DNA of 64,000 bases from Pirellulaceae bacterium (GTDB taxonomy: Bacteria; Planctomycetota; Planctomycetia; Pirellulales; Pirellulaceae): assembly GCA_026004795.1 (NCBI GenBank), contig BPJV01000005.1:186001-250000 (forward strand), given 5' to 3'. The stretch's first letter is position 1; the number at the start of each line of letters is the position of its first letter. The position numbers and the translations under genes were made by a program. A model generated the notes under the pieces. It saw nothing but the letters and a program-made list of their open reading frames with translations. It had not been told where the DNA came from and did no database searches. Shown one piece after another: positions 39,041-49,017 of the stretch.

Positions 39041-42000
39041 ATGGCGAAGAAACTTCACGGGAGGGTGCTGAGCGGCGTGTCCAGTTCTCATCCGCACAAT
39101 AATCCGCCGCATGGGGTGCAGGAGTTTGCACGCCTGGCAGGCCAGGTGCGTCGTCGGCTGCGATGGCAGGCGGGGATGGCGTGGTCCGCGTGGGTTATTG
39201 GTACTTTGACCGCCGTTTCCTTGGTTGACGTGGTGGTACGGCGTGAGGAAACGGGGCTCCGCCTGCTCTCTTTTCTGACCGTAATAGGCGTAGCGATCGT
39301 TGGCGCATGGAAGCTGCTCCGCCCCGCGTGGCGAATCCGGCCTACCGCGGTTGACGTGGCGCGATGGATCGAAAGGCATCATCCTGAATTCGGGCAGCGG
39401 TTGTCGACGCTGATCGAGTTGCAGAGCGCGTCCGCGGAGGACGGGCGGTGGGGCAGTCTCGAATTCCGAGTCGAGGCCATGCGTCGCCTGGATCAAGAGA
39501 TTTCTGGTCGTCGCTGGCAAGATTTCCTGGAGTCAGGGCATCTGTATCGTGCAGCCTTCCTGCTGGCTGCGACGATGTTCCTTGCCGCCGGCATAGCAGC
39601 GTGGCGACCGCAGGACGTCGCCTTGGCTGCGCGACGCGTGCTGCTTCCTTGGGCGCCGGTCTATTGGCCGCGGGCGGATCAGTTGTTTTTCCGTGATTTG
39701 CCGACGGCGGTGGCCGCAGGCACCGAACTTCAATTGGAGATCGCTGATGCCATGCCCCCCCTGCCGTCTGACGTGTTGTTAGAAATGCGCCGTGGGGACG
39801 GCGAAACGGTGGAAACCATCCCGGCGACGCTGTTGGGGGAAATCGCAGTGGCCAATTTGCCCCCGCTCACTCAATCGGTGCAGGTACGAGCGGTCGGTGG
39901 AGAAGACCATTCGATGGCTTGGCATCCCCTTCAAGTCGTTGCACCGCCTCGTCTGGAAGAATCTAGTTTCCACGTGTCGCCGCCCGAGTATACGGCCAGG
40001 GAGCCTCATGAAATCGCCGGTCGCCAAATTCGCGTCCTGGCCGGCAGCACGGTCGAACTGCATGGGACGCTCAGTCATCCGGTGCACGCCATTTCCCTCA
40101 CCAATGCCCACAGCGCTTCGCCATTACCCCTTTCCTTGGTCGCCCGACTGTCGAGCGATCGCCAACAGTTCGTGGTAACCGCCACCGATGGGCCGTGGGT
40201 GGTTACCGAATCGCAGAGTTGGTACATGACGTTGCATCTGGACGAGGATCTGCAAGTACGTTTGCCGGACACCTGGACGATCGAGGCGGTGGCCGATCTG
40301 CCACCGAAGATCGCGATTCATTCACCTCCCAGTGCACTGGCCACGCGAGCGCTGGTCCTGCACCTGATCGGCGAAGCGACGGATGACATCGGCGTGGCTT
40401 CCATCGCCTTGATGGCTCGCGTGGCGGATTCTGCCACCGAGCAGGCGTTCGAGTCTGACGGCGATGCGGACGTTCCGGCGGCTGGCACAACCCCACACCG
40501 GGTGTCGATTTGGGACGCGGGGGAGCAGCAATCGTTGACGACCAGGCAGCCGTTTGTTTTTGACTGGGAGCCCGGGCAGCACCTGGCCTTGACTGACGAG
40601 CCGGCCATCGAATTCTGGTTGGAGGCGGTAGACCATGCGGGGCAGATCGGCAAGACGGACGTTTTTCGCATCGAGTTTCGTCCTGCTGAAGAGGTGTTGT
40701 TGGCGGCCGAGCAGCAACGACGGCGGTTGAGCGAAAGCGTTGCCGAGGCGTTGGACCTGCAACGGCGCAACACGCAGTTGCTGGAAAGGACGGTAGCGAA
40801 CGTTCACGAGAACCAAGAGATCGATGCTGCGGTCGTGGATGCCGCCGGCAGTATGGCTCACGCTATCCAAGCCATTGAGGAGCGGCTTTCCAGCGGCGAA
40901 AGCTCGGCACAACATCAACTCCGTGCCCTTGAGGAGCTGCTCGATCAGAACCATCTGGCCGATACGGACTTTGCCCGCGATTTACAAGGTGTTGCTGCAG
41001 AGCTCAGGGGGCTGATCGACGCGGAATTGGCTGAGGCACGACGTCGCGCCTTGGAACTGGCCCAAGCGACGCGTGCGGACATGGCATCCGGTGGAGAACC
41101 CGAGCAAACCAATGCCGCGTTGAGTGCCGACCGAAAAGCTCAGCAAGCGCTCAGCGATCGCCTGCAGGCGCTGCTGACTACGCTTTCTCATGGCGACGCC
41201 ATGCGGCAGATGGTGCGGGAGCTGACCCAATTGGCGCAGCAGCAGCAGCGGGTGGGGACCGATACGCGGCAATTGCAGGTGGAGGCCATTGGCGGGCTGT
41301 CGCCTGACGAATTTCAACGCCGCGTGGAGGATCTGGTAGCTGACCAGCAGTCCCTGGCACGCCTCACCGATGACCTGGCGGACCGTATGGATGGCTTGCC
41401 CCCTGCACCCAATGACGCCTTGCAGTCGCAACGAGATGCATTGCGCGCTGCAGCGGCATCGCTAGCGCGTGAGCAGGCGAGCAACTCGATGCGCTCCAGC
41501 GCCGACGCCTTGCAGCGAGGCGAGCTGGCCCAAGCTGTGAAGGCTCAGCGACAAGCAGAAGAAACATTACGCCAAGCGCTGCAGGCCACAGGGGCAGGTG
41601 ATCTGCAGAGTCGCCTGAGCAATCAGGCCCAACGCCTCCAAGAGGCCAGCCAAACGCTCTCCTCGCTGGCCGAACAACAGCGCACGCTGGCTCAGTCGCT
41701 CGATGCCGATGATGCCGATCAGGTGGTTGACGAAGCCCGCCGCGACCAACAGCAACAGCTTCGTGCGGCCGCTAGTCTAGAACAAGAGAAGCTTGCTTCG
41801 GCAGGTGATCATCGTACGGCGGCTGCCGTTGAGCAGGCAATCGGGGCTCAGGAAGACGCCCTGCGGGCGATGGAACAGCAACGGTCGAATGCCGCCTCGC
41901 AGGCAGCGCACCGCGCCGCGGCAGCGTTAGCGGAGGCTGCGGCACAATTGCAGGACCGGTCGCGGCAGTTGCAAAACGTCGCCTGGGAAGAAGAGTCCCA

Positions 42001-42643
42001 TCGGTTGGCGGATGAAGTGGAGAGCGTGGTCCAGCGGCAGCAGCCACTGCTCGCCGAGTGGGAATCCTTGGCGGCCGAACAATCGGTACGGCGGCATGAC
42101 GGTGACTGGCAAAGCAATGTTCGTGCTGCGGCAGCGCAGCAGGTCGCTCTGCACAACGAATTGCGCCAGATCCAATCACGTGTAGCCGATACACCTGCCT
42201 TCGGCTTGGCCTTGCAACAAGCTGGCGATGCGATGGAACTGGCGGCCCTAACCGCCCAACGCTACCGTGTCGCCCCGGAGACAGTGGAGTACGCACGAGC
42301 GTCGTTGCGGAAGCTCGAATTGGCTGCCGCCGCGCTCCGCCCCAACGCCGCGGAAGGCGATGAATCGCCAGGCGACGACACTTCCCCATCCGGGGAGGAT
42401 CCGGGGGAGCCGACGCCGCCTCCTCTCGTCTCACCGATCGCCAGCCTGAAGCTTTTGCGAGCACTGCAAGCTGACCTGAACGCGCGCACCGATGCCATCA
42501 TCAACCAGATAGAGGATCCAGCGACGCGCACACGATTGTTGACTCAAGTGGCTGCCGAGCAAGAGGCAATGGGCAAACAAGTAGCAGCGTTGATCGAATC
42601 CGTCGTACCTGCTCCATCTCCAGAATCGAAGGATGATCGATGA
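39041..42643 (+). CDS. DUF4175-like giant membrane/coiled-coil protein
   Basis: The protein has 1,200 residues. The N-terminus has hydrophobic segments around residues 45-90 and another (YRAAFLLAATMFLAAGIAAW) near 170. An Ig-like extracytoplasmic region follows (residues of about 200-520; VSPPEYTAREP). Then come about 500 residues of Gln/Ala-rich coiled coil (DLQRRNTQLLERTV, SRLSNQAQRLQEASQTLSSLAEQQRTL). This layout matches DUF4175-family proteins, commonly found with MoxR ATPase/vWA clusters in planctomycetes; none is in this window. The stop overlaps the next ATG (ATGA), indicating an operon. Function is unknown. Confidence 0.78.
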   Translation: MAKKLHGRVLSGVSSSHPHNNPPHGVQEFARLAGQVRRRLRWQAGMAWSAWVIGTLTAVSLVDVVVRREETGLRLLSFLTVIGVAIVGAWKLLRPAWRIRPTAVDVARWIERHHPEFGQRLSTLIELQSASAEDGRWGSLEFRVEAMRRLDQEISGRRWQDFLESGHLYRAAFLLAATMFLAAGIAAWRPQDVALAARRVLLPWAPVYWPRADQLFFRDLPTAVAAGTELQLEIADAMPPLPSDVLLEMRRGDGETVETIPATLLGEIAVANLPPLTQSVQVRAVGGEDHSMAWHPLQVVAPPRLEESSFHVSPPEYTAREPHEIAGRQIRVLAGSTVELHGTLSHPVHAISLTNAHSASPLPLSLVARLSSDRQQFVVTATDGPWVVTESQSWYMTLHLDEDLQVRLPDTWTIEAVADLPPKIAIHSPPSALATRALVLHLIGEATDDIGVASIALMARVADSATEQAFESDGDADVPAAGTTPHRVSIWDAGEQQSLTTRQPFVFDWEPGQHLALTDEPAIEFWLEAVDHAGQIGKTDVFRIEFRPAEEVLLAAEQQRRRLSESVAEALDLQRRNTQLLERTVANVHENQEIDAAVVDAAGSMAHAIQAIEERLSSGESSAQHQLRALEELLDQNHLADTDFARDLQGVAAELRGLIDAELAEARRRALELAQATRADMASGGEPEQTNAALSADRKAQQALSDRLQALLTTLSHGDAMRQMVRELTQLAQQQQRVGTDTRQLQVEAIGGLSPDEFQRRVEDLVADQQSLARLTDDLADRMDGLPPAPNDALQSQRDALRAAAASLAREQASNSMRSSADALQRGELAQAVKAQRQAEETLRQALQATGAGDLQSRLSNQAQRLQEASQTLSSLAEQQRTLAQSLDADDADQVVDEARRDQQQQLRAAASLEQEKLASAGDHRTAAAVEQAIGAQEDALRAMEQQRSNAASQAAHRAAAALAEAAAQLQDRSRQLQNVAWEEESHRLADEVESVVQRQQPLLAEWESLAAEQSVRRHDGDWQSNVRAAAAQQVALHNELRQIQSRVADTPAFGLALQQAGDAMELAALTAQRYRVAPETVEYARASLRKLELAAAALRPNAAEGDESPGDDTSPSGEDPGEPTPPPLVSPIASLKLLRALQADLNARTDAIINQIEDPATRTRLLTQVAAEQEAMGKQVAALIESVVPAPSPESKDDR

Positions 42644-43587
42644 GGTTTCGTATGCCACGCTTTGTCGCCATCGACTTGTTACGGAATCCGTGCCGCGCGT
42701 CGGATCTGGCGGCGGTACGGCGGTACGTCTTGCCCGCTTGCTGGCTGATGGTGATCGGCTGCTTGATGGCTGCGGCGCATGGGCAGCAGACGGAAGCTCG
42801 GCCCGACCCGGCCGCTACGGCTGCCACTGATTCACCCATCCTCGACGACCTGCTCGACCTGCTGGCAGACCCGGAACCGACACCGACCTCCTCGGCTCCC
42901 TCTCCCACCTCACCAGCCTCCCAATCACCAGGAACGTCCTGGGACGGCGAGGATATCGGTCAGCGGCGTACCAATCCTCTCGAACCGATTCAGCAGAGTA
43001 TGTTGGTAGCGGCCGAACGTCTGCATCGTGGTGCCGCCGACGAATCGACACGACAGTTGCAGCGGGATATCATTATGCGGCTCGATGAACTGATTGAGCA
43101 GTTGGAACAAAGCAGCCGAGAGCAGCAACGGCAGCAGCAGATGGCGGCAGAGGCGGAAAGGGAAGATTCCTCGCCCTCATCGGAGCCACAATCCGAACCA
43201 CCGACGGAAGAACAACGCAATGCGTCTAGCCGCGATTCCTCATCCTCGGCAGGGGAGAACGATGGCCAGATGCAGCAGGAGCCGTCCGCTTCGTCGTCGG
43301 CCAATGGTGAATCATCCGACTCCGAGACACAGGAATCTTCAGAGGAAGAATCGCCGGATTCCTCCGGCGAGCCGGCAACGCCCGGTAGCCGTCCGGGAGT
43401 TGCCGGAGAGCCGTTGCCCCTGAAAGTCGACTTGGCTGATCCGAAGGCTCTTCAACAGGGGGTTTGGGGCAGGTTGCCCGAACAGGTTCGGCAGCAGATG
43501 CAGTCCCGTATGGTTGAGGAGTTCCATCCAGTATTCCGGCAACAGATCGAGGCCTACTATCAGGCCTTGATGCAGCTACGACCATAG
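42640..43587 (+). CDS. Low-complexity protein with N-terminal membrane segment
   Basis: The 315-residue protein is translationally coupled to the DUF4175-like gene by ATGA overlap. After a basic start comes one hydrophobic segment (CWLMVIGCLMAAAHG), which looks like a signal peptide. Residues of about 160-250 are Ser/Glu/Gln-rich low complexity. The compact C-terminus (GVWGRLPEQVRQQMQSRMVE...FRQQIEAYYQAL) is what is conserved in such planctomycete proteins. It is probably a secreted partner of the upstream coiled-coil protein. The family is not named here. Confidence 0.7.
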   Translation: MRFRMPRFVAIDLLRNPCRASDLAAVRRYVLPACWLMVIGCLMAAAHGQQTEARPDPAATAATDSPILDDLLDLLADPEPTPTSSAPSPTSPASQSPGTSWDGEDIGQRRTNPLEPIQQSMLVAAERLHRGAADESTRQLQRDIIMRLDELIEQLEQSSREQQRQQQMAAEAEREDSSPSSEPQSEPPTEEQRNASSRDSSSSAGENDGQMQQEPSASSSANGESSDSETQESSEEESPDSSGEPATPGSRPGVAGEPLPLKVDLADPKALQQGVWGRLPEQVRQQMQSRMVEEFHPVFRQQIEAYYQALMQLRP

Positions 43588-43608
43588 GAGTTGACCACCA
43601 TCGCCCCC

Positions 43609-44670
43609 ATGTGCCACCGCATCATGAATCGCCGCTCCTTGTTCCATCAGGTTGCTGTAACCTGCGGAGCAGTATGGGCGCAGCGTTTCTCGACGGTGCG
43701 CGGAGAAACGTTCGCTGCCCGTCGCGATGTGGATGAACTGTACGACAATCGCGTGGACACAGCCATTCGTCGGGGACTGACCCTGTTGATCCGCCGTCAG
43801 AATGAGGACGGGTCCTTTGTCAGTCCACAGCAAGGCAAGTGGGTGGGGATCGTGTCGTTGGGCGGCTTGGCATGGCTCAGTCGCGGCGCGCGTCCTGGAA
43901 TGGGAGAAGCCGGTGAGGCCCTATTGCGCGCTGCCCACTACGTGTTGCGGCATACCCAGGCCAGCGGTTTCATCTCGGCCCGCGGAGAAACCAGCCACGG
44001 TCCAATGTACGATCATGGTTTTGGTACCCTCTTTCTGGCCGAGTTGCACGGTACCGGACCGGCGGTGGACGTGCGAGAACAGTTGGCAGCAGCCGTCGAC
44101 TTGATCGTCCGCACGCAGAACGATCAGGGTGGATGGCGTTACAATCCAGCGCCCGAGGATGCCGATCTGAGCGTGACGGTCTGCCAGATGATGGCGCTAC
44201 GTGCTGCTCGCAATGCAGGGATCGCCGTTCCCAAGGAGACCATCGATGGGGCCGTCGATTACGTCCGCCGCAGTCAGAATGCCGATGGCGGGTACATGTA
44301 CCGCCTCACCGGCGGCGAAAGCCGTTTTCCACTGACGGCGGCGGCAGTGGTCGCACTCTACAGCGCCGGCATCTACCAAGGGAACGAGATCGATGCGGCG
44401 ATCGCCTTTCTCAAGGCGAATGCAGCAGCCAATATGTCCTTCGATCGCAACAGTTTTTTCTATTATGCGCATTACTATTCAGCGCAAGCCTTCTGGCATC
44501 GGGGCGGGCAGGAATGGCGCCAGTGGTACAGTCAGTTGAAGCGAGCCATGTTGAACCTGCACAATGCGCAAGGCGGCTGGTTCGACTACACCAGTCTGGA
44601 GTATGGCACCGCCATGGCCTGTTTGGCGCTGAACATGCCTCGCAGTGTGCTTCCTATCTTTCAACGGTAA
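43609..44670 (+). CDS. Terpene-cyclase/prenyltransferase-fold repeat protein, probably exported
   Basis: The 353-residue protein has an alpha-alpha barrel of QW-like repeats: LLIRRQNEDGSFVSPQQGKWV, LIVRTQNDQGGWRYNP, YVRRSQNADGGYMYRL and LHNAQGGWFDY. It belongs to the squalene-cyclase/prenyltransferase fold. It lacks the DxDD protonation motif of squalene-hopene cyclases and is half their length, so enzymatic cyclisation is unlikely. The N-terminus NRRSLFHQVAVTCGAVWAQ resembles a Tat-type signal. ATG 43609 is used; ATG 43624 starts directly at the signal. It lies 21 bases after the previous gene. Confidence 0.75.
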   Translation: MCHRIMNRRSLFHQVAVTCGAVWAQRFSTVRGETFAARRDVDELYDNRVDTAIRRGLTLLIRRQNEDGSFVSPQQGKWVGIVSLGGLAWLSRGARPGMGEAGEALLRAAHYVLRHTQASGFISARGETSHGPMYDHGFGTLFLAELHGTGPAVDVREQLAAAVDLIVRTQNDQGGWRYNPAPEDADLSVTVCQMMALRAARNAGIAVPKETIDGAVDYVRRSQNADGGYMYRLTGGESRFPLTAAAVVALYSAGIYQGNEIDAAIAFLKANAAANMSFDRNSFFYYAHYYSAQAFWHRGGQEWRQWYSQLKRAMLNLHNAQGGWFDYTSLEYGTAMACLALNMPRSVLPIFQR

Positions 44671-44774
44671 GCGTTTCTTCCTGAGCTGATTGCAGGCCAC
44701 CTATAATGAAAGGAAGCGATGGAGGCCATTGCCCGTTGATCAGCATTTGCTTGCCTTTCTTGTGAGGACACGTC

Positions 44775-45899
44775 ATGCGCATGCCCATGCTCGTCCAGTT
44801 GGCGCTCGGACTCGCCCTGCTAAGTCCGACCTCCGGATCAGCGCAATTGGCCAACGCCGTTGCCGAGCGAAGTTGGTGGGGAGAGGCTCCGCCGGCGGTG
44901 GGTGAAGGGCGCTGGATGCGGCTGGCCATGCGCGGCAACGCAGCGGCAGGCTATCTCGGCATTCGTGGTGGCCAGGTCAACCTTCTGCGTGTCCCGCGTG
45001 GCGAGGAAACGTTATGGTACGTACGCAACTTGGGGCAAGATTGGATACGGATTGAATACTGGGACAGCAACGGCATCGTGGCTCTCACGGCAGATCCGAC
45101 AAGTGGTCTGCAGCTAGCTCCGATCACGGCCGACCTGCGGCAACTGTGGTCACCGATCGGTATCGCCGGGCGTGGTTGGGCGTTGCGATCGCTGGCTGAT
45201 TCCGCATGGTTGATGGTCCTGGAGGAAGGCCGTCCACGCCTCCATCGCTGGCCATGCTCGTTGCCAGTAGCCACATGGATACCATCGATCGTCGTTCGCC
45301 CGCCGGCCTTCCAGCCGCTGTTGCGCACCATCGACACGCGCATTGAGCCTCAACCGCCCCTACCGCCAGCTACCTTGCACTTGGTCAACTCCCATCGCAA
45401 CGATTTGTTAGTCCTCGTGGGCGACAGTCGCCGACCGCTGCAGGTCCAAGAGCTTGTTATTGCATCGGGAGAGGTGATCGACATCCAGGTGGAACGTCCC
45501 GCTGGAGCCACGTTGACCGAAATCATCGAGGTTTGGTCGCCTGGTGGCATCTGGCAGCGGCAAACGATAACCATGCCGGTCCAGGCCGCCTATGCACTCG
45601 ACTACTCTGTCTACGAAAAGCACTTGCAGTCGATCGCCATCGATGCCACGGGCAAGAGTCCTCATCCTATCGAAGATGTCAACTACGTCCCCAAGAGCGT
45701 TGGCTGGTTCAGCATGACCATCGACGCGAGCGTTCCCGATGGCGTCCGAGTCGATCTTTACCGCCAAGCCCGAGACGCAGACAATCCGGGAGCCGTGCGC
45801 AGGTTGGGTCGCAAAACGATGCAGCGCGAGGAGGAGGGGCTATCGCCGACAGAAGAAGTTCTCGAGAGATTTCAGCCGTCACGCCGAGGCAAGTTTTGA
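44775..45899 (+). CDS. Secreted protein of unknown function
   Basis: The 374-residue protein has a clear signal peptide (MRMPMLVQLALGLALLSPTSGSAQ) and GAGG before the ATG. The mature part is rich in Trp, Ile and beta-type segments (ETLWYVRNLGQDWIRIEYWDSNGIV; TLHLVNSHRNDLLVLVGDSRRPLQ). No catalytic motif is recognised. It ends 14 bases before the next gene on the same strand and about 100 bases after the previous one, so the secreted genes from 42.6 to 47.3 kb look like one transcription unit. Confidence 0.65.
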   Translation: MRMPMLVQLALGLALLSPTSGSAQLANAVAERSWWGEAPPAVGEGRWMRLAMRGNAAAGYLGIRGGQVNLLRVPRGEETLWYVRNLGQDWIRIEYWDSNGIVALTADPTSGLQLAPITADLRQLWSPIGIAGRGWALRSLADSAWLMVLEEGRPRLHRWPCSLPVATWIPSIVVRPPAFQPLLRTIDTRIEPQPPLPPATLHLVNSHRNDLLVLVGDSRRPLQVQELVIASGEVIDIQVERPAGATLTEIIEVWSPGGIWQRQTITMPVQAAYALDYSVYEKHLQSIAIDATGKSPHPIEDVNYVPKSVGWFSMTIDASVPDGVRVDLYRQARDADNPGAVRRLGRKTMQREEEGLSPTEEVLERFQPSRRGKF

Positions 45900-45913
45900 T
45901 CGTAAAGAAGCCA

Positions 45914-47308
45914 ATGAACTCACCTGTCAACCGAACCGGGAATGCGGACGGTATTTGTTCTCGCCGCCGCTGGATGGCCACGGGGGGCCTGTGGGCGTGC
46001 TGTGGGCGCTGGGCGATGGCGTCGACGCCGCATCCGGCTGAGGTGGATGCCGGAGCAACACTCCCCCTTTCCGCCATCACACTCCATCGTGCTGACGGTG
46101 AGCCAGGATTGGCGACCCTCGCCGACTGGTCCGAGCACGGCATGCTGTTTCATCCCCCGTCGGACGACGTTCCCAGCCCTCTTCGGCCGATTCCCGCCGC
46201 CACCGTATTTTCTCCTGAACGAATTGTTGCCTGGGCCTACTGGCCGGGATTGCGGCGGCGCGGGGGCGTCTGGCTGCTGGACGGCTCTTGGCTGTGCGGC
46301 GACGTGCATGTCAAGCCTGGTGGGGCTGTCGAAGTTATCTCCGATTGGTGGGATGCTCCGACCATTGCGCCTCAACTAGTGCGAGCCATCGTCTTCGCTC
46401 CACCGTATTCTCTGTCCGTCTGGGTGGAACGTTGGAAGACCATGCGCCAAGCGGAAGGAACAAGCGACACCGTGTGGCTGGCCAGCGGGAAAACTCTCGG
46501 CGGTGTGATTCGGTGGAGTGATGAACCAGGAGGCGGGAATACTTTCGAGGTCGAAGCCCAAGGTACTTCCACCGCTGTCTCGCTTTCCAGCGTCGAAGCA
46601 ATCCAATACGCCCCGCCACTCATCGGTCCCCTTCCTCGCAAAACGGCGGGCTTTTCGCTGGCCCTGAGCGATGGATCGCTGCTGCACTGCCGTGACGCCG
46701 AATTCGTCGATGAGGGAAATGGCGTGGTAGTTCAATTGGACAGCGGTATTGTTCTGCGCAGTTGGGAGACGCCGTCCAGGGTAGCATCAGCAGTCCGCGG
46801 TGTGTTCGGCAGTTGGCACCACAGTCGCTTCCTCAGCGACCTGCCGTATGCGGATTATCGCTTCTATGGCACAGGGACTCTTGCTTGGCCGCTGGGCATC
46901 GACACCGATGTCCGGGGGTGGCCATTGACGATCGACGATCAAGGATTGGCGCTTAAGGGGATCGGTATGCACGCGACCAGCCGCGTTGCTTATCGCCACG
47001 ACGGTGCTCCCGCGCGATTGAGGGCCGAACTGCGGTTTGCCCGACCGGAGAGTTCCGAACAACGCTTGGGTAGCGTCACCGCTCAAGTCCTTGTCGCTCG
47101 CCAGGGGCGGTTGAATTCCGCCGTTTCCGTTGATCTGCGTCGCACCGATTCTCCCGCAGTACGATGGATCGACGTCGACTTAACAGGGGCCCAGCTCTTT
47201 GTTCTCGTCGTATCGGAGTCCGACTACGAGCAGCTAGGCGATAGCGTGGTCTGGCTGCACGCCCGCATCGACCCGGTCACGGTGGCAGAGCAACAGTCAG
47301 TCCCCTAA
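45914..47308 (+). CDS. Exported protein with C-terminal NPCBM-like carbohydrate-binding domain
   Basis: ATG 45914 gives a 464-residue protein; the longer frame upstream overlaps the previous gene and is discarded. The N-terminus (CSRRRWMATGGLWACCGRW) resembles a Tat signal. The C-terminal 150 residues match the NPCBM-type beta-sandwich (LALKGIGMHATSRVAYRHDG...LRAELRFARPE, VTAQVLVARQGRL, IDVDLTGAQLFVLVVS). That fold binds glycans in glycoside hydrolases, but no hydrolase domain is seen here. The central part has repeated LSDGSLLHCRDAEF / LASGKTLGGVIRW strands. It is probably a cell-surface protein. Confidence 0.72.
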   Translation: MNSPVNRTGNADGICSRRRWMATGGLWACCGRWAMASTPHPAEVDAGATLPLSAITLHRADGEPGLATLADWSEHGMLFHPPSDDVPSPLRPIPAATVFSPERIVAWAYWPGLRRRGGVWLLDGSWLCGDVHVKPGGAVEVISDWWDAPTIAPQLVRAIVFAPPYSLSVWVERWKTMRQAEGTSDTVWLASGKTLGGVIRWSDEPGGGNTFEVEAQGTSTAVSLSSVEAIQYAPPLIGPLPRKTAGFSLALSDGSLLHCRDAEFVDEGNGVVVQLDSGIVLRSWETPSRVASAVRGVFGSWHHSRFLSDLPYADYRFYGTGTLAWPLGIDTDVRGWPLTIDDQGLALKGIGMHATSRVAYRHDGAPARLRAELRFARPESSEQRLGSVTAQVLVARQGRLNSAVSVDLRRTDSPAVRWIDVDLTGAQLFVLVVSESDYEQLGDSVVWLHARIDPVTVAEQQSVP

Positions 47309-47326
47309 TGCGTTGCTCTTCCCCGG

Positions 47327-48409
47327 TCACGGATCGAGTTGGGCTAAACGTTTCCGTGCGGCGTCCCGTGCCCGTTGAAGTACATCGTCGACGGCGATCA
47401 ATGCGCCGTGACGCTCTTTGGATTCCTCGGCGGCTTGCATGACCGCAAACATCTCGATCGTCTCCTGGGGAGAAACCGGTGGCTCCTCGCCCCAAAAGAA
47501 ATCGGCGATCTTGACCACCAGCGGCCCGTACCCTTCATAGCGGCTATCGGTGAAGATCTGTTTTTCCGTAAACACGATTAAGCCATAACCAGTTTTTCCG
47601 TCACGGATTCCGCGATAGGTGCCTACGCGCCCGTCTTTCCAGATGCCAGTGACTACATCGGCTCCCTCCGTGTGTACCCGCGATACGTGAGTGCACCCCG
47701 GGCCCATCGCCGTATACAAGGTTTCCATTCCATGAATTCCGTACCAGGTGAGGTCGGTATGCGTCGGATCGAGAGAACAAGGCGACCAACTGATGGCACC
47801 TCGCACCGAGCTGGCCAGAGCGGCATCACTGCGGAAGCGCTCGATCGACGGGCTGAAGCGGAGCGACGAGCTGCTAAACCAGCGGGCGTGGTACTTTTCT
47901 GCCGCCATCTCGATGGCTAGCGCGTCCACCAAATCGGCCGCCAACGGCTTGTCGATAAACACCGGTTTGCCCGAGCGAAAGACGGGCAACACCTGTTCCA
48001 GGTGGACGCGGCCGTCGACGCTCTCCAGCAGTACCGCATCGACGCGCTGCAACAAGTCGGGGATCGAATCGACGATCTCTACCCCCATCGCTTGCATCTG
48101 TTGCGTGTATCCTTCAACTCGATCCCGGCTGGAGGGGAGATCGCGGCTACCGCCGGGAAAAGCGGCCACCACTCGGATTTTCGCCAGTGTTCCTTGAGCG
48201 TCATCGGCGTTGATCAGTTTGGTGAACGCCGGTGCATGGGAGGTATCCAATCCAATCATTCCCACGCGTAGGCCTTCGATAGCGGTCTCTTTTCCTTGTC
48301 CCCACAGCGTTCTTGGCAGGCCGACAAGACCGACCACAGCAAGCACAAGCACCCCCACACGACCAGCCCGCAACACGGTCCCTAGATTCTTCTTGTCCCT
48401 GGTGCACAT
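47327..48409 (-). CDS. Gfo/Idh/MocA-family oxidoreductase, probably exported
   Basis: The 360-residue protein has an N-terminal hydrophobic segment (VGVLVLAVVGLVGLPRTLWG) before the Rossmann start LRVGMIGLDTSHAPAF. It continues with VDAVLLESVDGRVHLEQVLPVFRSGKPVFIDKPLAADL, the family EKP-like motif (here DKP). A C-terminal beta domain follows. The Lys of the dinucleotide motif is kept, but the glycine-rich loop is degenerate (GLDTSH instead of GxGxxG). GGGAG seven bases before ATG 48409 sets the start. Exported members are common in planctomycetes; substrate unknown. It is convergent with the preceding gene, 18 bases apart. Confidence 0.78.
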   Translation of the reverse strand: MCTRDKKNLGTVLRAGRVGVLVLAVVGLVGLPRTLWGQGKETAIEGLRVGMIGLDTSHAPAFTKLINADDAQGTLAKIRVVAAFPGGSRDLPSSRDRVEGYTQQMQAMGVEIVDSIPDLLQRVDAVLLESVDGRVHLEQVLPVFRSGKPVFIDKPLAADLVDALAIEMAAEKYHARWFSSSSLRFSPSIERFRSDAALASSVRGAISWSPCSLDPTHTDLTWYGIHGMETLYTAMGPGCTHVSRVHTEGADVVTGIWKDGRVGTYRGIRDGKTGYGLIVFTEKQIFTDSRYEGYGPLVVKIADFFWGEEPPVSPQETIEMFAVMQAAEESKERHGALIAVDDVLQRARDAARKRLAQLDP

Positions 48410-49017
48410 GATTATCTCCCTTTTCGTATTTGATGGCATCTCGATCGACGCATGCTGTCGTCACTATGATTGTAACTCCTCCCGCGACTCAGTCTCCGGC
48501 CTTGGAGATACCGCTTGCTGGAACTGCTGCCGATGGTCCAATAGGAGTGTTCCGAGTCGGCTGTCCATAAGCGAGCGAAGCGGTGAAGATGCCGGCCTGG
48601 AGACATGGCAACCGGTGGCGCGTCAGGGGACCCATACGGCACCGAGGTGGATATCGGTGGAAACCAGCGGCAATGGAGCTACGGCCGTGGGGAATGGAGC
48701 CGGTCGAGAGGATGGTGCGGGACGTCGCTGGGCGAATTACGAATAGCGTTACAAATCGGAATTACCCACCGTGGAGCAGCGGCAGTACAATTTTCCTGGG
48801 GGCCGGCCGCATGCGACCTGCTCGATGCCGCGGGGAGAGCCAGCAAGGCGCTGCCGTCGTATCTGCTTCCGGGAGGGGCGTTCGGCAGGTAGCCCCAACA
48901 GGATGCTCGCCAAGGGCCGACCCGCAAGGTCGTGCAGCTACCAGGCAAAGGGGCGACCGGCACTATCGCGCAGATCGGTCCGTCGAATTATCCTCAATTG
49001 CGTCTGAACCGAACATC
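48410..49017. other. Divergent intergenic region
   Basis: A frame on the plus strand is open through here into the next gene, but its translation is Arg/Gly-rich and unlike a protein. The region probably holds the promoters of the two divergent genes. Nothing else is recognised. Confidence 0.5.

Noticed and set aside
48583-49017. N-terminal extension of the helical-repeat protein
   Set aside because: Arg/Gly-rich, non-protein-like composition; ATG 49018 starts the regular helical pattern.
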